A stretch of DNA of 56,092 nt from a virus: positions 1 to 56,092 of the IMG/VR virus record IMGVR_UViG_3300037264_000469; one strand, 5' to 3'. A program made the position numbers and the translations under genes. Numbering within the stretch: the first letter of the stretch is position 1; the number at the start of each line of letters is the position of its first letter. Below the pieces are notes generated by a model, which worked only from the letters and a program-made list of their open reading frames with translations, ran no database searches and was not told the origin of the DNA. This document shows positions 24,655-33,675 of this stretch, piece after piece.

Positions 24655-27600
24655 CTAATTAATTAAATTCGAAAAAACAAATGGATTAATAATCGAATTC
24701 TTAAATTCTTTAATAGAAGTTGGATGTTTTTTCTTTGCTTTATTTATGAGTCCCATCAATAATTTTCGTTTTTCTTCATCGGAAATACCAGGATCCTTCA
24801 ATTTTTTATTATGTGCTCCTTTAAGACTAATAAAATAATTAACTTGACCTAAAGTATCAAGTGGTGGCAAACCACCAGCAGATAAAGCAGTATTTACATT
24901 TTTAATTACCTTTTCAGCATGAGAAGGTTCTTCTTCAGATTTTTCTGGTGGTTCTTCTTTCTTTGTTTTAGGAGATTTTGTTATTGAAGAGGATGCAACG
25001 AAACTAGCCTTACTAGAATCCCAACGATTTCCCTTAGACATGTTTTGTTGCCATACCTTTTCCGGTAAGTCGGCGGGCATTGCCTCATCCCCAAATTTCC
25101 CTCTAAAATCCTGACGCAATTGAGCGGTTAATTCTTTATTTCCACTTGACAGTGCTTTTGAATATTGCTTTACTACTTCGTTAAAGTTATTTTTGAAATC
25201 CTCAAAAGCCGGATCATCAATGGAAACTTTGGGGGGTGTCGTTGGTTTTGATGGTTCTTCCTCGGGAGGTAATTCTCCTGTACTCATAAATCCTTTTTCT
25301 TGTAACTTCCACATACCATCATCTTGATAAACTTTTGCTGGGTGAAATATACGAATATTTTTTGGACTAACACCTCCGGTTGCATTATATCCTTTAAAAG
25401 TTGAAAATCTATCGGCGTTGTCAGCTTTAGGAACAATATAATAATTATTACCAGCTACTATAAGAAAGCAGCGTTGTGGAGAAGTTTCTGGTACTTTCGT
25501 TCTCCAAAAGTCTCCAAAAGTTGAACTAGAAGACCATACCTCGTGTATGCTACTAAAACTTGAAACGGTTTCTTCCAATCTATTTTTTAGAAAATAATCA
25601 CCCCATTCAGGACCACCACTTTTTGCATAAGATAGAAATGCCTCTGCAACTTCTGAGTCAACAGAAGATTTTGTCACTGGTTTTTTTGGTGGTACTCCAC
25701 CGGAGGGAGTTCCACTAAGAGGAACTGAAGCAGGAGGTTCAGCAGAAATTGGATTGCTACTCAACTTCCCGTGGTCCATAGGATCATATCGCAATCCGTT
25801 TCGCTTAACCTTTATCGGTTTTATACCAGACACACTACTAGGAAGAACATTATCAGCACCTTCAATTCTAAACCCTTTTGTATAGGCCCATTTACCATCA
25901 TCATTTACTTTTGGTAGTACGAAAGAATCATTTCCTACTTCAACCAAAAAGTATTCCCCTGCCGACGCTGGAGGTCTTTTCTCATTAAAATGTAGAGTAT
26001 CATCGGCTGTTGGATGCCAAACTGTTTTTACTGTTGCCGATGGAAGTCTCTTTTTAACTTCTGCCTCCAATGCTTCAATACTCCAATAACTCCCCTTAGC
26101 ATAAGATACTCCAGATTCTCCAACGGCTGCGGCAGTATTAGAAGCAGCAGGAGGTGTTGAAGTGAGGGGTGCTGTTGGTTTTGTTGGAGTTCCGGTGAGA
26201 GGAGTTGTAGGAGGTGCTGTTGGTTTTGTTGGAGTTCCGGTGAGAGGAGTTGTAGGAGGTGCTGTTGGTTTTGTTGGAGTTCCGGTGAGAGGAGTTGCAG
26301 ATTTTGGAGGAGTTCCTGCTAATTTAGTAGCTTTTGTTACTAAATCTCCAGAATTTGCATCTTTACCCAACATTTCAACCGCCATATAGACATATTTTTC
26401 TGAATCTTCTTTATTAAATCCCAGTGTTTGCATGGCCTTTATAGCATCGTCTATATTCGGTTTCTTTTTACCTTTAAATTCCATACGTTTACGGTCAATA
26501 GTAGCTACTACTGCTCTTTGAAATTGATCAGTTAATACATTTAAATTAGGAAGAGTTTTTAAAGCTTGTTCTAATATAGGTACTTCTTTAGTTATAATAC
26601 TAGATAATGAAAATTTCTTTCCTTCGGGACTTCTAGAATCAACGTGATGATCAAAAAATCTGAAAATAGGTATTATAATATTTTCTTTTTTTGCATGTGA
26701 ATATAATGAAATATATATTTCATTATAGTGGGCATGTTTTTTATCTGCTGAATGATGTCGTGTTCTTAAATAAACATCAACTTTTCTTGGAATTCCACCA
26801 AGATTTACTTCAAAATTACCTATTGGAATATCAAACGTTCTAAATTTTCTATATTTATAATGAAATCTATGTAAAAATTCATTTTCTGGAGGTTCCGGAA
26901 GATCTTTAATTCTTTCTTTTTCTTTTTTCTCATCGTCTTCATCACTTTCCGTGACTGTATCAGACATTGTTTTTTCTGGCGGTTCCGACAACGGATCGTC
27001 AAAATAATCATCGGGCATTGCGTGATGTTTTTTCTTTTCCGCTTCCCATTCGGGATCATCCCATTCGGTTGGAAGTTTATCAGCAGTAAAATATAAGCCA
27101 GATCTTTTTGTATCTTTTTTAACTGCATTAACAAAAGATTCTATTGTTTTTGTAATAACTTGTTTTACAAATTCTAAATTTTCATTGTCTTCCGTAGATG
27201 TTGGGGTTCCTTTAACTATTGGTCCTGCCGAAGGTATTGTTGTTGGGACGGTAACCGGTGGAGTTATTGATGGGGGAGGAGCAGTTAATCTAACTAATGC
27301 TCCACCTGTTAATGGTTCCAGCACATTTTGTAATATTTTACTTTTATTGGGATCTCCGAGAAGTTTGGTTTTAATTTCTTGGTTAGAAAAATTTGTGGTT
27401 TTTTTAGTATCTTGAACAAACTGTGTAAATAATTGTTCCAATCTATCTTTGTACGCCGCAATGATTTTTTTTGTGTCACCGCTGGCGAGTGCTTTTACTA
27501 AAGATGGATGTCTTAAAAATCCTTTTAATCCTTGTTCATCTACTTGTTTTGGACCAGTTTGTGTATACTTAAATGGTTCAATAGGCGTTGACCCCGGAGT

Positions 27601-27969
27601 ACCATATCTTCGTGGTGTCAATAAACTTTTTACCGCTGCTTTCGAAAATTGAGGTTTAAGTGAAGTACGAATTTCCCTTTCTAATCTTTCAAACAATTTA
27701 ATTGTTTCTTTTTCACTTGAAGTAAGATCTTTTAATTTTCTTGTTGAAGGAGCAACATGTTGATTAAAATCCTGAGCTAAATCTCCTACATTTGTTAGAA
27801 GCGAATTCCATAGAGAATCAACCTTAGTATCATCTACAGTTTTTATTCCCTTACCTGTAACCGATTTATATTGTTGAATCTTGGATGCTCCTAAAGCTTT
27901 AATTCTATCCCATAATCCCTCGGCTATATAAGGAGACCCCGCAAGATGTGTTCTATAATTATTATCCAT
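24655..27969 (-). CDS. Large multidomain accessory protein with internal duplication, 1104 aa
   Basis: I do not recognise the whole protein. The N-terminal 190 residues are mainly helical. A region around 370-480 is beta-rich (FEVNLGGIPRKVDVYLRTRH). Residues about 510-535 (DDAIKAMQTLGFNKEDSEKY) resemble the UBA-like/RuvA-C helical motif. Next comes a Pro/Thr linker with three 15-residue repeats (TPLTGTPTKPTAPPT). Two similar domains follow, one with GEYFLVEVGNDSFVLPKVND (about 660-680) and one with CFLIVAGNNYYIVPKADNAD (about 850-870), each continuing into a Gly-rich turn and a closing IKPIKV/IFHPAKV strand. They suggest an ancient tandem duplication of an SH3-like barrel. The C-terminal 250 residues are charged and linker-rich. 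Its place among the accessory proteins suggests a virion-packaged or internal head protein, which is inference. Confidence 0.6.
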   Translation of the reverse strand: MDNNYRTHLAGSPYIAEGLWDRIKALGASKIQQYKSVTGKGIKTVDDTKVDSLWNSLLTNVGDLAQDFNQHVAPSTRKLKDLTSSEKETIKLFERLEREIRTSLKPQFSKAAVKSLLTPRRYGTPGSTPIEPFKYTQTGPKQVDEQGLKGFLRHPSLVKALASGDTKKIIAAYKDRLEQLFTQFVQDTKKTTNFSNQEIKTKLLGDPNKSKILQNVLEPLTGGALVRLTAPPPSITPPVTVPTTIPSAGPIVKGTPTSTEDNENLEFVKQVITKTIESFVNAVKKDTKRSGLYFTADKLPTEWDDPEWEAEKKKHHAMPDDYFDDPLSEPPEKTMSDTVTESDEDDEKKEKERIKDLPEPPENEFLHRFHYKYRKFRTFDIPIGNFEVNLGGIPRKVDVYLRTRHHSADKKHAHYNEIYISLYSHAKKENIIIPIFRFFDHHVDSRSPEGKKFSLSSIITKEVPILEQALKTLPNLNVLTDQFQRAVVATIDRKRMEFKGKKKPNIDDAIKAMQTLGFNKEDSEKYVYMAVEMLGKDANSGDLVTKATKLAGTPPKSATPLTGTPTKPTAPPTTPLTGTPTKPTAPPTTPLTGTPTKPTAPLTSTPPAASNTAAAVGESGVSYAKGSYWSIEALEAEVKKRLPSATVKTVWHPTADDTLHFNEKRPPASAGEYFLVEVGNDSFVLPKVNDDGKWAYTKGFRIEGADNVLPSSVSGIKPIKVKRNGLRYDPMDHGKLSSNPISAEPPASVPLSGTPSGGVPPKKPVTKSSVDSEVAEAFLSYAKSGGPEWGDYFLKNRLEETVSSFSSIHEVWSSSSTFGDFWRTKVPETSPQRCFLIVAGNNYYIVPKADNADRFSTFKGYNATGGVSPKNIRIFHPAKVYQDDGMWKLQEKGFMSTGELPPEEEPSKPTTPPKVSIDDPAFEDFKNNFNEVVKQYSKALSSGNKELTAQLRQDFRGKFGDEAMPADLPEKVWQQNMSKGNRWDSSKASFVASSSITKSPKTKKEEPPEKSEEEPSHAEKVIKNVNTALSAGGLPPLDTLGQVNYFISLKGAHNKKLKDPGISDEEKRKLLMGLINKAKKKHPTSIKEFKNSIINPFVFSNLIN
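26168..26302 (-). repeat. Three tandem 45-bp repeats (Thr/Pro linker)
   Basis: A 45-base unit is repeated at 26168-26212, 26213-26257 and 26258-26302, the first two nearly identical and the last diverging at its end. Each encodes TPLTGTPTKPTAPPT. It lies in the linker of the 1104-residue gene and looks like recent slippage or unequal recombination. Copy number may vary between related phages. Confidence 0.88.
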
Positions 27970-28043
27970 ACTATGTTATAAATATATTACATTGAATGCT
28001 TAGTGTCAAAGTTTTATACGCTTCCAATGTGTTTCTAGTTGTC

Positions 28044-28421
28044 TTATTCATCTTCCCCATGAGACTTCCAGAAATTAATATTATCTCGGTTTGCTGGTAT
28101 TATTCTATGTTCTGGGTTGAGTTTCCTGAGATTATCTTTAATCCACCGTTCTACTGATTGTTTCTCTTCATCTGTTGGTGTTTGAAACCCCCACCAATAA
28201 ATAATATTTATATCATGTCTATATCTCCACCGAATTAAGTTCGTATCCGATTCACCCCTCCATTCAGGCGGCAATCCCATCAAATAATTATGATGAGTTT
28301 CGTCTTCCCCCGATTGAATATCAAACGCAATAACTTTGAGATTTGTTCTATTAATCCACCCGAGATATAAAGTGGCATTTTTATTTACTATTTCCTTCAA
28401 TAATGATTTTAACTTAATCAT
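28044..28421 (-). CDS. Small accessory protein with WW-containing domain, 125 aa
   Basis: The N-terminus, MIKLKSLLKEIVNKN, is an amphipathic helix like those on T4 internal head proteins. The rest reads as one domain with LIRWRYRHDINIIYWWGFQT and DEEKQSVERWIKDNLRKL, which resembles a region of the 870-residue nucleotidyltransferase protein (RHKISTNYVFWWERPEEEDK). I chose the ATG at 28421, because the earlier ATG at 28448 would overlap the preceding nuclease-like gene by 16 bases and would bury the helix. No Shine-Dalgarno sequence precedes either. The function is unknown. Confidence 0.62.
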   Translation of the reverse strand: MIKLKSLLKEIVNKNATLYLGWINRTNLKVIAFDIQSGEDETHHNYLMGLPPEWRGESDTNLIRWRYRHDINIIYWWGFQTPTDEEKQSVERWIKDNLRKLNPEHRIIPANRDNINFWKSHGEDE

Positions 28422-28432
28422 ATCTATAAATA

Positions 28433-30244
28433 TTATGGTTTTATCCATTCGTATTTATAATGTCCACAATCCCATATTCTATCATATCCGTTTAATTGCA
28501 TATTTTGCCATTCAGATAATTTAGGATCAAATGTTTTTAATTTTTTAGATAGTTGATCCTTTCTAAAGTTAAATCTATGATGCCGTACATTATTAGAATT
28601 AAAATACCAATAATTTGAAGGTGTATTTCCAACCAATTTGAATCCTATTTTTGGATAAAAAGAATTTTCATCGCTCCATCTTCTATCGGCATAAGATATT
28701 ATTTTATCTGGATTATATGTTTTTATAAAATAAGTTAATAATTTACTTCCTATTCCTACTACAGATTTAGAAGTACAAAATCTATACATTTCATAAACAT
28801 TATTTGTTGTGGTTTTATTTCCAAGAGCAAGTCTAAGTTTACCAAATGTCATAACTGCCACGAGTTCTTCTTTGTAATAAGCTCCTAATTGTAATGAAGA
28901 CCTATCATCTCCTTGTAGATGATGACTTTTTAAAAAGTCTGCGGAAGTATTATAGTTAATAATTTTTATTTCACATTTTCTTGCGTAAACCTTTTCTTTA
29001 TCACACATCAACAAATGCTTTAATTTAGATTTTACAATTTCCGGTTTATAATTCCACTCATCCCCAAAAATATGAATTAATTTTATGTTTATTTTTTTAC
29101 ATTCCAATGTTTTATTTAAATGATAATATTTATTCTTTCCCCCTGCTACTTCCGAATGCCAATATAATCCATTGAATTCTATAGCCAAATTTTTAAGCGG
29201 AATATATATATCAAGTTCTAATCCACTTAATGTTATTCTATTATTTTCTAAAATTTCCCCAGAAAATATAGATTTTATATAATCAATAACTTCTTGCTGA
29301 GGTTTTGATACCGGAATAGGATAACAAATTGGGCAACGTGGTTTCTTACCATTACACATTGTATCTTCAAATTTTGTATTGCAAATTTTACATTGAAATT
29401 CATATTTTTTATATTCTTGGGAACCACTATACTCAGACTCATTAAAAAGAAAATTTACAAATGGTTGATATTTTTTATATAATTTTCTAAAACCTACTTT
29501 TATAAAACAATTATGATAAGAACCAAAGTTTTTTATTATTGTAGATGTTCTTTTATGAGAGAAATCTAAAGTACCATATTTTTCCAATGTAGTATTTCTA
29601 GCCTTATCGGAGAAATCTAAAGTACCATATTTTTCTAACTTTGTTTTATTACTTTTTTCATTTACATTTAATGTTCCATACTTAAGTAACTTTGTAGATA
29701 GTGTTTTATTTATAATTTTATCCGATTGCATTGGATTATATGTGTTATATTTTTTCAAACATGTTTCTTTTGCAAGAATTCTATTATTATAATTCTCATT
29801 TCCATATTTTTTAAATTTTGTTTTTTTAACTTTTTCGGAAAAATTTTCCAATTGAGAAGTATACTTTACACCATATTTTTCCATGTTGTTTTCTGTCAAC
29901 GATTTCATTCGCTTTTCATTCCTGATATTGGACGCAGCATAATTTTTTTCACATTCCGGAGAACATAATTTGTATTTATGTGAACTTTTCTGAACAATAA
30001 ATGATTTTTCACAAAAAATACAACTTCTTTCAACCAAATTAGTATTCTTCTGGTATACATTGTGACATTTAATATCACAAAATGTTTTTTTAACAACAGA
30101 AGATCTTCCTAATAATTTATTGCAATTTTTACAAAATACATCTGAAGAATTATTATAAATAATTTTACATTCTGAATTACAAAATGAACCAGAAAAACTA
30201 TTTCCTAACCTTTTTTTACACTGTTTACAATATCTATATGACAT
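28433..30244 (-). CDS. Mobile-type protein: zinc ribbons + Vsr-like nuclease + GNAT-like domain (paralogue)
   Basis: This has the same architecture as the 17936-19441 gene but is longer (603 residues). Three tandem zinc ribbons open it: CKQCKKRLGNSFSGSFCNSE, CKNCNKLLGRSSVV with FCDIKC, and CIFCEKSFIVQ with LCSPEC. Residues about 110-240 carry at least six KYG-type repeats (MEKYGVKYTSQLE, LEKYGTLDFSDKA, LEKYGTLDFSHKR). A fourth ribbon follows (CKICNTKFED, PRCPIC). The Vsr-like nuclease has SGLELDIYIPLKNLAIEFNG and YWHSE, then KLIHIFGDEW. The GNAT-like C-terminus has LVAVMTFGKLRL, GIGSKLLTYF and SYADRRWSDENSFYPKIGF. Both proteins end with a DRIWDCG-type segment. AAAAGG lies upstream of the ATG. 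It lies on the same strand as its neighbours and just upstream of the 125-residue gene. Confidence 0.75.
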   Translation of the reverse strand: MSYRYCKQCKKRLGNSFSGSFCNSECKIIYNNSSDVFCKNCNKLLGRSSVVKKTFCDIKCHNVYQKNTNLVERSCIFCEKSFIVQKSSHKYKLCSPECEKNYAASNIRNEKRMKSLTENNMEKYGVKYTSQLENFSEKVKKTKFKKYGNENYNNRILAKETCLKKYNTYNPMQSDKIINKTLSTKLLKYGTLNVNEKSNKTKLEKYGTLDFSDKARNTTLEKYGTLDFSHKRTSTIIKNFGSYHNCFIKVGFRKLYKKYQPFVNFLFNESEYSGSQEYKKYEFQCKICNTKFEDTMCNGKKPRCPICYPIPVSKPQQEVIDYIKSIFSGEILENNRITLSGLELDIYIPLKNLAIEFNGLYWHSEVAGGKNKYYHLNKTLECKKINIKLIHIFGDEWNYKPEIVKSKLKHLLMCDKEKVYARKCEIKIINYNTSADFLKSHHLQGDDRSSLQLGAYYKEELVAVMTFGKLRLALGNKTTTNNVYEMYRFCTSKSVVGIGSKLLTYFIKTYNPDKIISYADRRWSDENSFYPKIGFKLVGNTPSNYWYFNSNNVRHHRFNFRKDQLSKKLKTFDPKLSEWQNMQLNGYDRIWDCGHYKYEWIKP

Positions 30245-30311
30245 ATATACCTTTTAAGTTGTAATGGATATATATATTACCACGATTTATAAATAATGTC
30301 AATAAAAAAAA

Positions 30312-30341
30312 GAGCGAACAAAACTTGTTCGCTCTTTTTTT
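30312..30341 (-). terminator. Rho-independent terminator after the tail sheath gene
   Basis: GAGCGAACAA (30312-30321) pairs perfectly with TTGTTCGCTC (30325-30334) around a 3-base loop, with A- and T-runs on both sides, so it can work in both directions. On the minus strand it lies just past the sheath stop codon and ahead of the nuclease-like gene. Confidence 0.93.
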
Positions 30342-30360
30342 GTTTATAAATTATTGATTA

Positions 30361-33300
30361 TTAAGCAGTTGGAAATGTCGCGCCAGTTGGTAATATATTA
30401 AAATCCAATATAATAAATTCGGCAGACTTAGTTGGTTTCAACCAAATTTGTCCATAAAGGATATTTCTATCTACCAAATCGGGTGTATTATTGCTTTCAT
30501 CCATTACAACTTGGAATGCGTACAAACCACTTCTTTGTTGTATACTTTCTAAATATGGGTTGACAATTGACAAGAATCTGAGACGAGTTGCCGCAGTATT
30601 TTGTTCAAACACCAAATATCTTGAGGTAGTTGCGAAGAATTTTTTAATTTCAATAAGCAATCTTCGAACATTAATACGATCTAATGCCGAGGATGCTACT
30701 TGAAGTGTTTTCTGTCCCCACACCGAAATTCCTTGGCCCGGAAATGCCGCAATAGGATTAACTCTACCTTCATAAAGGGTATCTCTTTCGGAGTGAGTTG
30801 TTCTATCAGTTACTTGAACTGCTTGAGGAATACCACCACGGTTCAATCCTGCCGCAGCCCACCATTCGCCCGCTACTTTATCGTTAGAAGCGTATACAGC
30901 AGGTATAACAACAGATGGAGGAACCACTTCTATTTTGTTGGTATATATATTTTTAATTTTAATCCAAGGATAGTATGCTCCTGCATAATTTGTGTCAAAT
31001 TCTCCTGCGAGGCTAACAACTTCATCAATTTGTCCGGCTTGTGGAGTTCCATCATCAAGATACAAATCAGGAATGTAAAAACAATCTCCACGAGTTTCGC
31101 ACATGTCGAGAACACGATTTACAACATATGGATGTAATGAATAAATAATGCCGGGAGTTACAATAAGATTAATATCAAATTCGTCGGCATTTCCTAAAGC
31201 ATTAACACACTGAACGTAAGCTATTGAACCGGCGGTTGTACTTGTCGCGCAGTTTAAACCTTGGGTATTTCCCGGAACAATATTTCCACCTATAGCAATA
31301 GGAATTGCTGGAGATTGACCATCAAATCCTCCTTGGAATCCAAATACAAACTTACGCATCTTTACATGAGTCGTTTCATTTATAGGATCGAAAATAGATG
31401 GAATTATATTACTTCCTTCTAGGAACGAACCCGTCCCAACTCCATTTGCTGTAATATCTTGGTCTAATGCAAATGATACATTTTGTCCTGCGCTTATTGA
31501 TGGGTACGATACAAAACTTGGCAAAGGAGCAAAGTATTGTCTGTTATCTATTGATACTCCCGTGCCAGCAGAAGATGTAGGATACAATCCTGAAAGTTCA
31601 GCATCTGCACCAGTAGGAGCATCATCAAATACTACACCGGATGGATATTTACCAGGAAATTCTCCGTATACAGATGCTTTACTATATTTCATTGGAGCAC
31701 ACCAATATCCAGCAGAACTATTGACTGGAACGGCGTATTCTTGGAATCCATATGGGACCGCAGTATTAGGAATTGGATTCGGAGACATTTCAATTCTAAT
31801 ATACCTGCTTAAATTATCAAAATCCCCTACTTCAATAATTTTACCATCATATCTTATGTAAGAGTATTTAGATCCGATTCTACGAGCAATAAAATTAGCA
31901 GAATCTGGATTCAATGAAAGATTTTGGAATGATTCCAAAACCGAAGGCTTTCTGTCTGTATCGCTATAATTTCTTACAGTAAGAGTAAATGATCCCCAAT
32001 CACTTCCTACAACTTGTCCAGCCAATTTTACATTGGATATTTCAATTTTAAATGAAGTATTGGTAATTGTTCCGTCTGATAAAGTCCATACTTGGAATAA
32101 TGAATAACGAGTTGGAGATCCACCATTCCATGGAGAAATTTCTTGAGAAACAACCCAAGGAGTATATGCATTAGTTAATGCAAAAGCAGAGTCTCCTCCA
32201 GATGGATTTAACGAATATTCATCGGTAAAATTCATTGGTTCTCCAACAAAATCTGCCCCTGCTGGAACTGGTGCTCCAACAAATTGCCAATGAAGTGGAT
32301 CTGCTACAACGCTTTCCAAACTATTCTCAAAGAACTTATAAAGATATGCAGCTTCTAATTTTGTACCCTGTGCATATTCTGCTGGATCGCCAGCAGTTGC
32401 ATCTGAACCAAATACATTTTTAATATAATTTGTATTTCCTGAATCAAAAGAGAAGTTATATACTCCATAAGAAGAAGATGCACTCGTTTGAGTCAAGGTT
32501 AAATTGTAACTTACGCTTACAGTTCCCGACCCTGATATTTGGGACGCAGTTACCATAGTAGAACCAGAAAATCCCGGTGCTTCTAACGAAGTATTAATCG
32601 GAGCATTTTGTGTGTCAGCTAATACAGCAATTATTTTATATTCCGTATTATCAGACCAACTTCCACTACAAGGATCAAAAGTGGCATCATCCGCATCAAA
32701 TTCTCCAGTAAATGGACCAAAACTTCCGGTTATTACCCCACCAAAATAAAAAATAGGATCAGCACAAGTTCCTAAATCTTGCGTCACCGATCCACTTATA
32801 ATTGTGATATCATCAAATGGATAAACTCCAGCGGACGTAGTAACATTAGTTAACAATCCACTGCCAGACTCAGCCGATAAAACAAATTGCAAAACAGATG
32901 AAGCCGCTGATCCACTGTTAAGAACTGAGCTTGTGACTTTTATTTCGACATTTACTCTTCCGGAAATTTTTCCTAAAGATACTTCTTCATTATTATAGAG
33001 TAAACTACCACTTAAAGAAGATACACTAAATGGTGCTGCTGCACTGGCGGCAAGAGTTGCAAATGTAACGTTCAAGTCACTATTTGTAAAAACTACAGAT
33101 CCAGTAAATGCTGTATAATTATCAACATCGACTGATGATGTAATAGTTTCCCATGCCACAGTTCCATTTGTTACATATGAGGCTTGAGCATCAACAGTTC
33201 CTGCATCTTCTCCGCGCAACCATGTTCCTTTCTTGGCATATATGATATATGGAAATTTTTGATGATATCCGGTTAAAGATCCAACACGACATACAGTAAC

Positions 33301-33564
33301 AAATCCCTTTGCTTTTAAATATTCCATGGCGGTATAGGGACCATAATAGGTTCCATCCGCAACACCAAATTTAGATTCTAAATCAGCGGGAGATTCGCAG
33401 ACTGTTGGTATAAATCCCGGTCCCTTTGGAAAGGGGGCTACAACGACTGCTCCGATATCCGCGACACCCTGAGCAATACCGGAAAGATCGTTTTCGCGTG
33501 AAAAAACGCCCGGGCTTACGATTTTGTTATGAGGAGTAAAGTTTCCACCTTCAGTAATTGGCAT
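30361..33564 (-). CDS. Tail sheath protein (T4 gp18-like)
   Basis: This is the contractile sheath subunit. The N-terminus (VSPGVFSRENDLSGIAQGVA, about 16-35) and the following GAVVVAPFPKGPGFIPTVCE and LESKFG are typical of phage sheath proteins. So is the C-terminal block with ALDRINVRRLLIEIKKFFAT (near 955-975), then RFLSIVNPYLESIQQRSGLY and a closing DFNILPTGATF strand. At 1067 residues it is much longer than T4 gp18 (659). The extra length lies in the middle (about 130-640) as Ser/Gly/Val-rich beta sequence, probably surface-exposed insertion domains on the outside of the sheath. AAGGA sits about 8 bases before the ATG, and a TATAAATA is 89-96 bases upstream on the coding strand. A strong terminator follows, so this is probably a monocistronic, highly expressed late gene. 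Confidence 0.9.
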   Translation of the reverse strand: MPITEGGNFTPHNKIVSPGVFSRENDLSGIAQGVADIGAVVVAPFPKGPGFIPTVCESPADLESKFGVADGTYYGPYTAMEYLKAKGFVTVCRVGSLTGYHQKFPYIIYAKKGTWLRGEDAGTVDAQASYVTNGTVAWETITSSVDVDNYTAFTGSVVFTNSDLNVTFATLAASAAAPFSVSSLSGSLLYNNEEVSLGKISGRVNVEIKVTSSVLNSGSAASSVLQFVLSAESGSGLLTNVTTSAGVYPFDDITIISGSVTQDLGTCADPIFYFGGVITGSFGPFTGEFDADDATFDPCSGSWSDNTEYKIIAVLADTQNAPINTSLEAPGFSGSTMVTASQISGSGTVSVSYNLTLTQTSASSSYGVYNFSFDSGNTNYIKNVFGSDATAGDPAEYAQGTKLEAAYLYKFFENSLESVVADPLHWQFVGAPVPAGADFVGEPMNFTDEYSLNPSGGDSAFALTNAYTPWVVSQEISPWNGGSPTRYSLFQVWTLSDGTITNTSFKIEISNVKLAGQVVGSDWGSFTLTVRNYSDTDRKPSVLESFQNLSLNPDSANFIARRIGSKYSYIRYDGKIIEVGDFDNLSRYIRIEMSPNPIPNTAVPYGFQEYAVPVNSSAGYWCAPMKYSKASVYGEFPGKYPSGVVFDDAPTGADAELSGLYPTSSAGTGVSIDNRQYFAPLPSFVSYPSISAGQNVSFALDQDITANGVGTGSFLEGSNIIPSIFDPINETTHVKMRKFVFGFQGGFDGQSPAIPIAIGGNIVPGNTQGLNCATSTTAGSIAYVQCVNALGNADEFDINLIVTPGIIYSLHPYVVNRVLDMCETRGDCFYIPDLYLDDGTPQAGQIDEVVSLAGEFDTNYAGAYYPWIKIKNIYTNKIEVVPPSVVIPAVYASNDKVAGEWWAAAGLNRGGIPQAVQVTDRTTHSERDTLYEGRVNPIAAFPGQGISVWGQKTLQVASSALDRINVRRLLIEIKKFFATTSRYLVFEQNTAATRLRFLSIVNPYLESIQQRSGLYAFQVVMDESNNTPDLVDRNILYGQIWLKPTKSAEFIILDFNILPTGATFPTA

Positions 33565-33652
33565 AGTCTTATCCTTCTTTCAATGATTGTTAAGTCTAAA
33601 GAAAGTTTATATTTCACTTTATAAATATCTTCCGAAAATGTCAAGATACAAA

Positions 33653-33660
33653 TATTTATA
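33653..33660 (-). promoter_or_regulatory. T4-late-type TATAAATA upstream of the sheath gene
   Basis: TATAAATA reads on the minus strand at 33660-33653 in the gap before the sheath gene, with a TTGACA at 33644-33639 nearby. The position suits a late promoter for an abundant structural gene. In DNA this AT-rich the octamer occurs several times by chance, and no late sigma factor was seen in the window, so confidence is low. Confidence 0.3.
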
Positions 33661-33675
33661 TCCTTTCTTAAACTC

